From Meconema thalassinum (Eukaryota; Arthropoda; Insecta; Orthoptera; Tettigoniidae), in the NCBI GenBank assembly GCA_946902985.2, contig OX336393.1, positions 129,236,533-129,300,532 on the forward strand: 64,000 bases of DNA, in the 5' to 3' direction. Shown one piece after another: positions 46,890-56,760 of the stretch. Position 1 is the first letter of the stretch. Each line of letters begins with the position of its first letter. A program made the translations under genes and the position numbers. The notes under the pieces were generated by a model. It was given only the letters and a program-made list of their open reading frames with translations, was not told where the DNA came from and searched no databases.

Positions 46890-47395
46890 TCTCAAAGATG
46901 AATTCTGTCGAAAATAATTTATTTATGATCAAAGGAAGCCGAGCAGTAACGATTTCAGAAAAACCGGACCCAGCTCAGGAAGCCCTTGAGGTCAACAACT
47001 CCCAAACTCACCAAACGTGAGCCCTTGAGGGTGTAGCACAATCCAGGGTGCTCCATAAGTGGTGGGGCTACACACACCCTGCCTCATTTAGGGCCTTGAG
47101 CAGAAGGCAAGAGATAGTACAATTATAAGAAAACAAGAGGTATGACCCCTCAAAGAGAGATCAGGAAAGAGGAGAGAAGCGCCAATTAAGGCGGGAAAGT
47201 GAAAGACTCCCTCGGCCTCGGATACCCTAATACCATCGGGGTCGGAAGAGAACAAGAGTTGACCAAGAGAAATCGACTGAAAAGATGGCAGAGAGGAGCC
47301 CAGTGCAAGTAAGTGGAAGCAATCCCGGCCTCAGCTGGGATCCCTTGGTCGCCCACCCACGTCCAACTAGTTGTGAGCCCCTGGGGGTGTATTTT
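46890..47395. repeat. Dispersed repeat related to 41900-42175
   Basis: From about 47120 the text AAACAAGAGGTATG, GGCGGGAAAGTGAA, CTCGGATACCCTAATACC and GTGAGCCCCTGGGGG follows the right end of the 41-42 kb element closely. The part before it (46890-47110) has no match that I saw. Confidence 0.7.
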
Positions 47396-47749
47396 TTAAG
47401 TTTCAAGTTTTGTGACCGTTAATCTCGCTTATCATGAGCCACTGGACGTCATTTTCACGAGGACTCTGAACCACAGGACGTGATACTTCACTCCGAAAAT
47501 CTCACATCCATGGAGCGGGAATTAAACCTGGTTCGCCTTGATGAGAGCTAAGCATCGTGACCACAGCACCATCACGCCCCTGTTTAAAAGAAATAGGCTA
47601 TTATTGTATTAACTTACATTTCGTTAATCATCGAGTGGAGACAAGTCACAGTGCTCGTAAATATCAGTTATTTTAGCACTTGACTCAAACTCGTTATTCC
47701 CCCCCCCCCTCCTTCGAATAAACCAACTTCACAAAAACAAAAGTGTGTT
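47396..47749. other. No gene; reversed tRNA-like box
   Basis: GGAATTAAACCTGGTTCGCC near 47518 resembles a decayed reversed B box. The rest is unrecognised apart from a C-run at about 47700. Confidence 0.35.
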
Positions 47750-48700
47750 GCTCTTTAGTCAGTCAACACGATTGTACCCAAATGAGATGGGTTGTTCCCT
47801 AATCCTGAAAAACATTTCAAGAGATTAATAGACTAAATACACCTCGACGACCAGTTTCGATCGTCAAGCGATCATCATCAGATCCAATACACTTAGGCCA
47901 TAACATCTATGTCAGTGGCGGCCAATGGTTTAGTCCAGACTGTCGTCTAACCTAGTAGCGACCAATGGTTTAGTTCAGACTGTCGTCTAACCTAGTAGCG
48001 ACCAATGGTTTCGTTCAGACTGTCGTCTAACATAGTAGCGAGCAATGGTTTCGTTCAGACTGTTGTCTAACCTAGAAGCGACCAATGGTTACGTCCAGAC
48101 TGTCGTCTAACCTAGTAGCGACCAATGGTTTAGTCCAGACTGTCGTATAACCTAGTAGCGACCAATGGTTACGTCCAGACTGTCGTCTAACCTATTAGTG
48201 ACCAATGGCTACATCCAGACTGTCGTCTAACCTAGTAGCGACCAATGGTTTCGTTCAGACTGTCGTCTAACCTAGTAGCGACCTATGGTTTCGTCCAGAC
48301 CGTCGTCTAACCTAGTAGCGACCAATGGTTTCGTTCAGACTGTCGTCTAAACTAGCAGTGACCGATGGTTTCGTCCAGACTGTCATCTAACCTAGTAGTG
48401 ACCGATGGTTTCGTCCAGACCCTCGTCTAACCAAGTAGCGACCAATGGTTTCGTTCAGACTGTCGTCTAACCTAGTAGCGACCTATGGCATCGTCCAGAC
48501 CGTCGTCTAACCTAGTAGCGACCAATGGTTTCGTTCAGACTGTCGTCTAAACTAGCAGTGACCGATGGTTTCGTCCAGACAGTAGTCTATCCCAGCAGCG
48601 ACGCTACAATTACAGTTAGGCTATTAAATTTAATAATAATAGTAACGTCGTTACCGCGAAAAGTGACGGTCAACAGTAAGAACGTTACAAGTTACGCGAT
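47750..48700 (-). mobile_element. Dispersed GATCGCTTGACGATCG element carrying a 40-bp minisatellite
   Basis: It starts with GTCAGTCAACACGATTGTACCC, seen in relatives at 50510, 56320 and 58150. It continues through CCAGTTTCGATCGTCAAGCG at about 47852 and then into a 40-bp tandem array. The far end is not defined. Confidence 0.5.
47925..48605. repeat. 40-bp minisatellite (about 17 units)
   Basis: The unit is AGTAGCGACCAATGGTTT, CGTTCAGACTGTCGTCTAACCT, with few changes. A single reversed unit lies alone at about 51785-51826, which suggests the ancestral element had one copy and the array expanded here. Confidence 0.92.
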
Positions 48701-48716
48701 AGTCTCCAGCCTTGCT

Positions 48717-48890
48717 CCAGGCGAATGTCGGGATGATATCTAAATTAAGACCATGGCCACTTCCTACCCTAAATTCTAGTCTTAATTAAAATACACACAC
48801 TAATACAGCTATCACAATGACACAGGCTATCAAACGGGTTCCTCACGCCCATCCCAATAAACAGGGTTTACATGAACCTAAATGAGTCAA
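48717..48890 (+). repeat. SINE (type A) tail, 5'-truncated
   Basis: It has TAAATTAAGACCATGGCCAC, ACACACACTAATACAGCTATCACAATG and ACATGAACCTAAATGAGTC, the type A body and tail. The head is missing. Confidence 0.65.
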
Positions 48891-49313
48891 CAACGGGATT
48901 TCTGCCATTGCCTACCAGGCAGGACAAGCGTATGATGTGTAACAGGAGATCCAGTTTGTTGGCACTCGGACTGTACGAGATCCCAGTTCACTTGACACGT
49001 ATTGTAGCGCATTTGGCTACTGTGGCTTGCGGCTTATCGGGCCTGGGTGTCGCGTTCCCGCATGTTAAAATGTGGTGGCACATCAATTGATTCGTTCGTG
49101 TGAGCTGCATTTTTGTGCCGCCCTTAACCCCATCTCGTTTAACTTCAATTCACACGCCGACAGTAATAATAATAATCATAATAATACTAATAATAATATT
49201 ATTAATAATAATAATAATATCGTCATGATTATTTGTTTAAACGAACTTTTTAAATAAATTGTCGGTAGGAAATCATAGTGGAATTCGTCGCTGCTGCGGG
49301 TAATTTTCTTTCC
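48891..49313. other. No gene; AAT microsatellite
   Basis: (AAT/ATT)n occupies about 49163-49222. The rest is unrecognised. Confidence 0.5.
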
Positions 49314-49985
49314 ATTGTTGTTGTTTGAGTCTTCAGTCTTTTGACTGGTTTGATGCAGCTCTCCATGCCTCCCTGTCTTGAGAAAACCGTTTCATTTCTA
49401 CATAGCTACCACACACTACGTCCGAGGCAATATGTTAAACATATTCTAACCTTGGTCTACCCCTACAGTTCTTGTCCTCGACCCTTCCTTCCATAACTAA
49501 GGTTGCTATTCCTGGGTGTCTTAGTATGTGTCCTACCAACCTATCTCTTCTTTTCATTAGCAGTCGCCAGAAATATCTCTCCTCTCCCAGTAGTCTTAAT
49601 ACCTCTTCGTTTGTAACCCTATCTACCCATCTGATCATCATTCTCCTGTAACACCACATTCCAAACGCTTCAATTCTCCTCTTCTCTGCTGCACCAATAA
49701 TCCAAGTTTCACTTCCATAGAGCGCCACGCTCCAGACAAAGGCTTTCAAAAATGACTTCCTAATATCTAAATTTGTATTCGATGCCAACAGATTCATTTT
49801 CTGTTGAAATGCTTTCTTTGCCTGAGCTAACCTACTTTATATATCCTCTTTGCTTCGTCCATCACTGGTTATTTTGCTTCCTATGTAACAGGACTTCCTT
49901 TAGTTTTTCACCTGCCAATTTGATGTCCATAGAGGTTTCTGATTTATTTCGGCTGCATTCCAATATTTCTGTTTCCTTTATTAGG
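49314..49985 (-). pseudogene. 5'-truncated LINE copy 2
   Basis: The minus strand gives the same C-terminal protein as 38990-39491 (FVWSVALYGSETW, WVDRVTNEEVLRLLGEERYFWRLL, GRPRLEY) and the same CAACAACAA tail at the low-coordinate end. The frame from 49797 to 49435 is open, then decays. It stops upstream of the FADD region, as is typical of incomplete LINE insertion. Confidence 0.83.
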
Positions 49986-50049
49986 GCTTATATATGAATT
50001 GCAGCCAATGGCTATAGCAGGGTATTTTAATTGAACGCCTGAGGGCTCC

Positions 50050-50317
50050 CAACAAGTTCGACTTCAAGTAGTTCCAACTTTGGCCACCAGATGCTACTGT
50101 CACTAACATCTAGCAGTGGACGTTGGAACTTGATGAAGCGTTTCTAACTAACCAATTATAACCTACAAATTTTGCTATTCACTATCAATTGCAGTGGTAG
50201 GTTCTTTTACTTGCCATAAATTTATGACATGGGTCCGCCGGCTTTACTTCCCCTCCGAAGGAAGGCATACTGAAGGATTTAAAGGCTCTTAAAAATCCGA
50301 TGACTTCGGTAACTAAA
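50050..50317 (-). repeat. SINE (type B) fragment, minus strand
   Basis: The reverse of the type B body: CATAAATTTATGACATGGG, GGCTTTACTTCCCCTCCGAAG and CTTAAAAATCCGATGACTTCGG. The head and the far tail are missing. Confidence 0.65.
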
Positions 50318-50379
50318 TAAGTGTATAGGTTTATAGCCTATTGTAAATATTTTCTCATAAAATATCTGATATATATTTT

Positions 50380-50530
50380 AGGGCCTAAATGCAATGGATC
50401 TGATGATGATCGCTTGGCAAGCGAAACTAGTTATCCAAGTGTATTAATTAATCTCATGTACACTAATTTATTTCAGGATTAGGGAATAACCCATCACAAT
50501 TGTTTACAATCGTGTTGACCGACTGAAAAA
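50380..50530 (+). repeat. Dispersed GATCGCTTGRCRAGCG-type repeat
   Basis: GATGATGATCGCTTGGCAAGCG, ATTAGGGAATAACCCATCAC and ACAATCGTGTTGACCGACTG are shared with 40265, 47760-47890, 56320/56700 and 58046-58165. Confidence 0.65.
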
Positions 50531-51646
50531 TATTAAGCTTTCGTAATGGAAATCCTTAAGTAAGAAGTAGTTCCGTGAAGAACTATACAGCCATTTTCAT
50601 ACATCCTACTCATGTTAATTGCCGCTATCAACATACAAAATTTCAGTTTATTGCTGCAATAGATTCGTAGATATTCAGAGCCGTCTAAATATTTCGGATG
50701 GTCGCCATGTTGGATTGCTAAATGTATAGGCCATAGAGTCATGTACCATTAAAGGAAAATTATTGCGTAGGTTCATTATTCAAACTTTCTCTTCGATCGC
50801 ATAATTACGTCACAGGAAATAAAAACTTAATTTTAAAATTCGCACAGCCGCCATCTTGAGGTTATGTAAACAATTGAACTATATTAGATACCAGGGCATT
50901 ACAATGTGTATAAACATTTCCTGTACCAGATTTCATTGCGTTTGGAACATTAAATCGCGAGAAAGGTCTGTTTGAAATTTTCAAATTCTCTTGGCCGCCA
51001 TGTTCGTTTTGTAGTTAACCGGTTTTTGAAAGTCTTATAGATAAACTTCCAGTAGTGCCCTTTATCTCCGTACTAAACTTCAGGGTAATACCGCTAACAG
51101 TTTCAGAGATATAGAATGCCGGTGAAATATTTCGCACATCCGCCATCTTGTGGTTATGTAAACAATTGAACGAAGTTCGATGTCGGTGCATTACAATGTG
51201 TATAAATATATACTGTACCAAGTTTTATTGCGATTGGTTGGTTAAATCGCCAGAAACGTCTATTTAAAAGTCGCGAATTTGCGTGGCCGCCGAGTTGGTT
51301 TTGTAGTTACCTGTTTTTCAAAAGTTACATAGGTGAACTTCTAGTAGTTCCCTTCATCACCGTAATAAATTGCAGGGTGATATCGGAAATAGTTTCGGAG
51401 ATATTGAATGCTGGTGAAATATTTCGCACAGCCGCCATGTTGGATTGGTGAGACGTAACAAAATTTGAAGGGCACGGTCTGCGTCGCCCGGAATAATGCT
51501 ATGAACTTACCGAGTTTCATTGACATCGCTCCATCCGTTTAGATGTTATTAGGGGGGGGGGGGCACACACACACCTCACACACACACACGTGCGGACAAA
51601 AGGTGATCTCATAAGCCTATTTTTTCAAAATTGAAAATAGCCTAAA
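50531..51646 (-). mobile_element. Second hairpin-ended family with 292-bp internal repeats
   Basis: Three tandem units have a period of 292 bp: TTCGCAC starts at about 50840, 51131 and 51423. Each contains GCCGCCAT(C/G)TTG and ATGTAAACAATTGAAC. The right end has a CA microsatellite (51555-51595), GATCTCATAAGCC and a terminal hairpin (CTATTTTTTCAAAATTGAAAATAG). The plan matches the AGCCTACTTTC family but the sequence differs. The left edge is uncertain. Confidence 0.6.
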
Positions 51647-51828
51647 AATCGCGTCGTCAATACATTTAATGTGGTGTATCAGCGCAAGCAGGATCAATGG
51701 CATAGGCCTACTACAATGTTTCGAATTGCCAAAGGATTTCTCGAAATTTTGCAGCTTCGTGTTTAATTGCCGATCACTACTCGGTTAGACGACAGTATGG
51801 ACTAAACCATTGACCACCACTAGGATGG

Positions 51829-52215
51829 CGGCTTCGGTGGCGTAGTTGGTAGCATGCTGAGCTTATATGCCCAAGATCGCGGGTTCAAATCCGGCCGAAG
51901 TCGTCGGATTTTTTAAGAGTGTTAAAAATCCCTCAGTATGCCTTCCTTCGGAGGGGAAGAAAAGCCAGCGGTCCCATATCCTAGATTTATGGCATGTTAA
52001 AGGACCTTCCATTAATTACACCTGTGTGAAGCTAAATTCTATAGGTTAAGAATGTAAACAACGCTCTTAGGTTCCTACGTTCGTTGCCAAGAGCTGACTG
52101 CGGTGGCGTCTGGTAGCTAAATTCTGAACTTGAAGCCGTTGACGGTGGCGTTTAGCGGCAAAAGTAGGAACTACTTGAAATCATCGTCTACTGTCCTTAC
52201 TTGAATTAAAAACAG
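51829..52215 (+). repeat. SINE (type B), head and body, split copy
   Basis: It has a complete head: GGCGGCTTCGGTGGCGTAGTTGGTAG with an A-box-like start and a B box GGGTTCAAATCC near 51879. The body matches 39745-40070. It is interrupted after AATTAAAAACAG and resumes at 52804. Confidence 0.8.
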
Positions 52216-52803
52216 ACTAGCGGACCCGTGCGAGAAATCTCGCATGTTCATAAACCACACTTTCCCCAATAGGTTTTGCAAATCGAACACTTCTTACAAA
52301 AACTTATATTTAAGAAATTAGAATGTCCCTTAAAATAAAATATACCAGGCAGAGTAGCGCATAGTCGCAGCGGTACCTGCAGAATGCAATTTGTCCCTGA
52401 TAATGTCATTTGTGTGCTGTAACACTCACCGGTTATTCGATATTTATGAAATTATACAATTTGAGTACTCATTCCTTTGATTTACTGTTTCTGAAATTCA
52501 TGCAAAATGATAGTCTAAAGAAAGACCTCATAATGTTAAAATAACATGAAACGGGCGTCACAGAGACCAAAATGCGAAATGGACAGCAAATACGGAGCGT
52601 ATTTTCGTACATCAACAGTATCTGCAAATCGCACACTTCGTACATTTCTTAAGTCATTTTTTAAAGAAATTATTGATATTTATGGAATTAGAGTGCAATT
52701 CGTCACTGCTAATGTCTATTCTTTTTCATTTGAATGCTCATTTTCACGATCGGTCGCTTGAGAGTGCCGCAGGAGGGATTTATACTACTGAAATAATATA
52801 TAT
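52216..52803. mobile_element. Unclassified insert (about 590 bp) inside a SINE
   Basis: The intact SINE at 40060-40090 reads AATAACAGATAACACACAC without a break, so this segment is inserted. It starts ACTAGCGGACCCGTGCGAG and ends TGAAATAATATATATGA-like text. No terminal repeats were recognised and no frame is convincing. Confidence 0.5.
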
Positions 52804-52935
52804 GATAACACACACTAATAGTCATCACAATTAACACTGGTTATCAGACTGATTCTACACACACCCAAAGTACCCGGGGCTATATGGCCGCGTTGTCGCA
52901 TCCCCTAAACTTAGGAACGAACCAACCAACCACCA
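52804..52935 (+). repeat. Tail of the split type B SINE
   Basis: It continues the tail exactly where 52215 leaves off: CACACACTAATAGTCATCAC, GTACCCGGGGCTATATGGCC and GGAACGAACCAACCAACC. Confidence 0.78.
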
Positions 52936-53631
52936 GTAAGTTAGACGAGGATGAACATCCTTGTGCGAAGTGGATTGCTGTGCAGCTTTTCCAGGGGCGT
53001 GAGCTGTGATCAGTAGCCTACTAACTGTTCGACAAACAACTATCTCAATTTGAATATCGTCAGCTTTTACAGATTTTTTTCAGATTCGGGTATGTCTGTC
53101 ATGAGGATTTCCACGGTCAACGTGTCGGAGTGTAGATTTTAAATGAGACTAGAGTATTGGTGCTCATTTTGTGACACAGGGTTATCTGTTAGAATATCAG
53201 ACGTTTGGGGTTGAATTCCATCAGATATTGCCTCATTGATTGAAATCACTGTTGTAAATGCTGTTAAATCGGGACCTTCCCAAGTTTGTTAGTGCTTCCA
53301 TCAATCGTGGAGAATTCTAAGTGATGACCCTACTTCCTGAATAGATTTGTTTTGCTGCCCAAGCTTGGGTTTGTTTACATGAGGCTGAAGAGTCCTCGCT
53401 AATCTGTGGACTGTTGTTCATCGGTTCAGTAATGTCAGGGCCCACCGCACGCTTTACAATTAGGCTATCATACTCGTGATGTGATTTACGCAGAGACATC
53501 ATGGTCGTAAGTGGTTTGTCGAATTGCACGTAAGGCAAGTCCTCATTCGACTATCGTATAAAATACGTGAATTAATTGTGGATTTTACCAGAACCGAAAC
53601 AAAACCATAACGTGGTAGATTATTGAACATA
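52936..53631. other. No gene or repeat recognised
   Basis: Ordinary mixed sequence. The small minus-strand frame at 53317-53538 shows no recognisable family. Confidence 0.4.
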
Positions 53632-53633
53632 TA

Positions 53634-53950
53634 CGAGGGCAGATCAAAAAGTAAGTTGCACTTCCCAATTATGGGCATTTATTACACCACCTACTGTATA
53701 CAACAGCAACACGACTATAACGACATACAATGTAACGTCACTTTTCCACATAGTTTCCAAGAGACTCCAAACATTTCTGCGAACTCACGACCAACTTGTC
53801 GTTGCCGGATGCATAGAAAGTTCCTCCAGCGTTCTGCAACCACACGGAGACAGAGGCCTTCACCTTCTCATCGGTCTGGAAACGCCGGCCACCGAGCTCC
53901 ATTTTGAGCTCACCGAACAGATGAAAGTCACATTCACGGGTCCTGGATGT
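53634..53950 (-). pseudogene. Mariner transposase C-terminal fragment with one terminal repeat
   Basis: It starts after TA (53632-53633) with CGAGGGCAGATCAAAAAGTA, a typical mariner end. The minus strand encodes FHLFGELKMELGGRRFQTDE through CLESLGNYVEK, a mariner transposase C-terminus. The rest of the transposase is missing, and LINE sequence begins at about 53976. Confidence 0.83.
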
Positions 53951-53975
53951 TGCGGGCCTGCCTTCGCGGGCAGGA

Positions 53976-54806
53976 CAGTTCTTGTCCTCGACCCTTCCTT
54001 CCATAATTAAGCTTGCTGTTCTTCCTGGATGTCTTAGTTTGTGTCCTACCAATCTCTTTTCTTCATTAGCAGTCACCAGATACATCTCTTCCTCCCACTC
54101 GTCTTAATACCTCTTCATTTGTCTACCCATCTGATCTTCATCATTCTCCTGTAACACCACATATCAAACGCTTCAATTCTCCTCTTTTCTGCTGCCCCAA
54201 TAGTCCAAGTTTCACTTCAGCACAGTGCCACACGCTCCAGACAAAGGCTCTTAAAAATGACTTCCTAGTGCCTAAATCTATATTCGATGTCAACAGATTC
54301 CTTTTCTGCAAAAACCCTTTCCTTGCCTGAGCCAACCTACTTAATATATCCCCTTTGGTCTATGCATCACTGGTTAATTTGCTTCCTAAATAACAGAAGT
54401 CTCCTACTTCCTTTAGCTTTTCACCTGCCAATTTGACGTCCATAGGGTTGCTGATTTATTACGGCTGCGTTGCAATATTTCTGATTTACATTTATTAATT
54501 TTCATTATGAATCGTTTCCTTAAGACAAAATCCATACGATTTAAAATCCCATTCAAATCCTCTGGTTTGTCGGTTAAGATGACGATGTCATCAGCAAATC
54601 TCATAGTTGACTTTTTCTCCTTGAATCTTTACTCACACTTTATATTTTTCTCCAATTTCGTTCATTGCTTGTTCAATGTATGGATTGAAAAGTATGGGTG
54701 ATAATTTGCAGCCTTGCCTTACACCTTTCGGAATACCAGTTTCTCTTTCATATCCTTCAGCTCGAATGACTGCTGTGTGGTTTCTGTATAGATTGTAGAG
54801 CACTGA
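53976..54806 (-). pseudogene. Truncated LINE copy 3
   Basis: The minus strand carries the FADD region (MRFADDIVILTDKPEDLNG near 54600) and part of the C-terminal region (RKSFLRAFVWSVW, GHKLRHPG), with frameshifts and stops. The last part, including the CAACAACAA tail, is cut off at the junction with the mariner fragment. Confidence 0.8.
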
Positions 54807-54847
54807 AATTGATAGTTATATACCGAATATGAGAATTGTTTGATATA

Positions 54848-55253
54848 CAGTAACCCCCCGATTTTACACTCTTCAAGTGACTGTGGTTTAAACGCGCAAG
54901 AAACGAACAGCGCTAATGACAGGAAATGGTATGTGAGGTGGGAAAACAATTTGAAAACAATTTTTCAGTAATAAACAATATTTTAATATTACTGTACTAT
55001 TAATATCATTATGATTATTAATATTACTGTTGTATTATTAAGATATCTCAAGTACAGTGCATTTTACAACTATTCATACGGGATTTTCCATTCTTTTTGT
55101 ACATGAAGAAAACGCTACAAACGGGATTTAGAAGCGTTATAACAGGTTAAAATTATGTAGTATTATATTCGAACCGTACAGGGTCCTTACAAAAAAAAGA
55201 CGTAATGAACGGGATAGCGCAATAAGCGGGTGCGTAAAAACAGGGTTTTACTG
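54848..55253. mobile_element. pogo/Tigger-like MITE (406 bp)
   Basis: It is flanked by TA (54846-54847 and 55254-55255). The ends CAGTAACCCCCCGATTTTAC and, reversed, CAGTAAAACCCTGTTTTTAC are imperfect inverted repeats of the pogo/Tigger type. It is too short to encode a transposase. Confidence 0.8.
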
Positions 55254-55644
55254 TATTACAAGCCATTTTAGTGTAGTTTAAGTTATCTTTATTAGAAGCT
55301 TTACAGTCAGTCAAAACAATTCAAGTATTTTATTTCAGGTACTAGGAAATTAATCATAATTCATGCGCAATCTAATTGGGGCACACTTGTGTTCACCAAT
55401 TGAAAATGTTCTAATAATAGGCTAAATAAAAATTGTTTGGTGTACATAGTACGTTATTGCTTCTTTAGTCTTCATGTGCGCCTTAAATCGCTCACCATGA
55501 TCCCGGTGGGGTCAGGAGATCGGAGAATCAAATCCTGGCGCTGATAGCTGCTATCTGGGTTGTGGTTTTCCCTTGTGTTTTTCGACACTCCCTCCAAGTA
55601 CTGTAAGTACGTTATTTCCAAGTCCCGGAACACTTACCACAGAG
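55254..55644. other. No gene recognised
   Basis: The text at 55490-55630 (GGTGGGGTCAGGAGATCGGAG and following) may be a decayed SINE body. Otherwise nothing is seen. Confidence 0.35.
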
Positions 55645-55900
55645 TCCGCCTCGTAGCGTAGTGATTTAGCACATTTTGGCTGAAACGGGGTACACTCAAC
55701 CTTGTGAGGCAAGATTGGGAAGAGGCGGGTTCGATTCCTAGCTCAGCCATCCTGGAAGCAGTTTTCCGTGGTTTCCCACTTCTACTCCAGGCAAATACCG
55801 AGGTGGTGCCTAACTTAAGACCATGGCTGTTTCTTACCCAAAACCTTCCTCCCCAAGTTGGGGAGGAAGCGTTGGTGGCCTAAAGTTTGGTACCATTCGG
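55645..55900 (+). repeat. tRNA-headed SINE (type A), copy 2
   Basis: It has CTCGTAGCGTAGTGATTTAGC, a B-box-like GGGTTCGATTCC at about 55727, then CTCAGCCATCCTGGAAGCAG, GTGGTTTCCCACTTCTAC and TTAAGACCATGGC. The tail is not preserved. Confidence 0.72.
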
Positions 55901-55971
55901 CCGTGGTAGAAATGGGCTACAGTGAAATAAACCACTTCAAGAATGGTGCTCTTTAAGCTGAATCACCGACA

Positions 55972-56280
55972 GTAGTGGCTACGCTGGCTAAAGCGCAGTG
56001 TTAGGTCATGGGGCCAAGCTCTCTGCTGACTCGGTAGACGCGTGGGTTCGAGCCCCACCGTCGGCCGTCTTTGAAATGGTTTTCAGTGGGTTCCCCCATT
56101 TTCAAAACCAGGCAAATGCTGGGACGGTACCTTCTGACAGGCCACGGCCGCTTCCTTCCACATCCTTCTCCAATTTCATTCACCTTCATCAATTCTATCT
56201 CTCATCCCGACGCGCAGGTCGCCCACGGGCGTCGAATAGAACGACCTGCACTCGGCCTTTGAGGAGACCACACGACAAAA
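55972..56280 (+). repeat. tRNA-headed SINE (type D), copy 1
   Basis: It has AGTAGTGGCTACGCTGGCTAAAG, a B box GGGTTCGAGCCCC at about 56043, then CCGTCTTTGAAATGG, GGACGGTACCTTCTGACAGG and the tail CGGCCTTTGAGGAGACCACACG. A reversed second copy lies at 56401-56692. Confidence 0.75.
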
Positions 56281-56315
56281 AAAGAACTGAATTAACCTCG
56301 TACCTGTCGAAATTA

Positions 56316-56760
56316 GATGTTTTTCAGTCGGTCAACACGATTATACCCAATTATGATGAAAAATAAATACATGAGATTAATAAATACACTTGAATTTTTA
56401 GTCGTGTGGCCTCCCGACAGGCCGAGTGCAGGTCTTCCTAGGGGATGCCGTGGGCGACCTGCGCGTCGGGATGAGAGATGGAATGGATAAGGATGAATGA
56501 AACTGGGCAAGGAAGCGGTCGTGGCCTGTCAGAAAGTACCGTCCCAGCATTTGCCTGGTGTTGAAAACGGGGAAACCACGGAAAACCATTTCAAGGATGG
56601 CTCGAACCCACGCGTCTACCACGTCAGCAGAGAGCTTGGTCCCATGACCTAACGCTGCGCTTTAGCGAGCGTACCCACTGCTGTCGGTAATTCACTTGGA
56701 TGGCCAGTTTCGATCGTCAAGCGATCATCATCAGATCCATTACAGTCAGGCTATTAAATG
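56316..56760 (-). repeat. Dispersed GATCGCTTGACGATCG element split by a SINE
   Basis: The left half runs from TTTTTCAGTCGGTCAACACG to AATAAATACACTTGA. The right half resumes at CACTTGGATGGCCAGTTTCG (about 56694) and goes on to GATCATCATCAGATCC. Together they match the continuous copy at 58040-58165 reversed. Confidence 0.65.
56401..56692 (-). repeat. tRNA-headed SINE (type D), copy 2
   Basis: A reversed copy of 55972-56280. Its flanks share about six bases (CACTTG), fitting a target duplication from insertion into the surrounding element. Confidence 0.72.
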
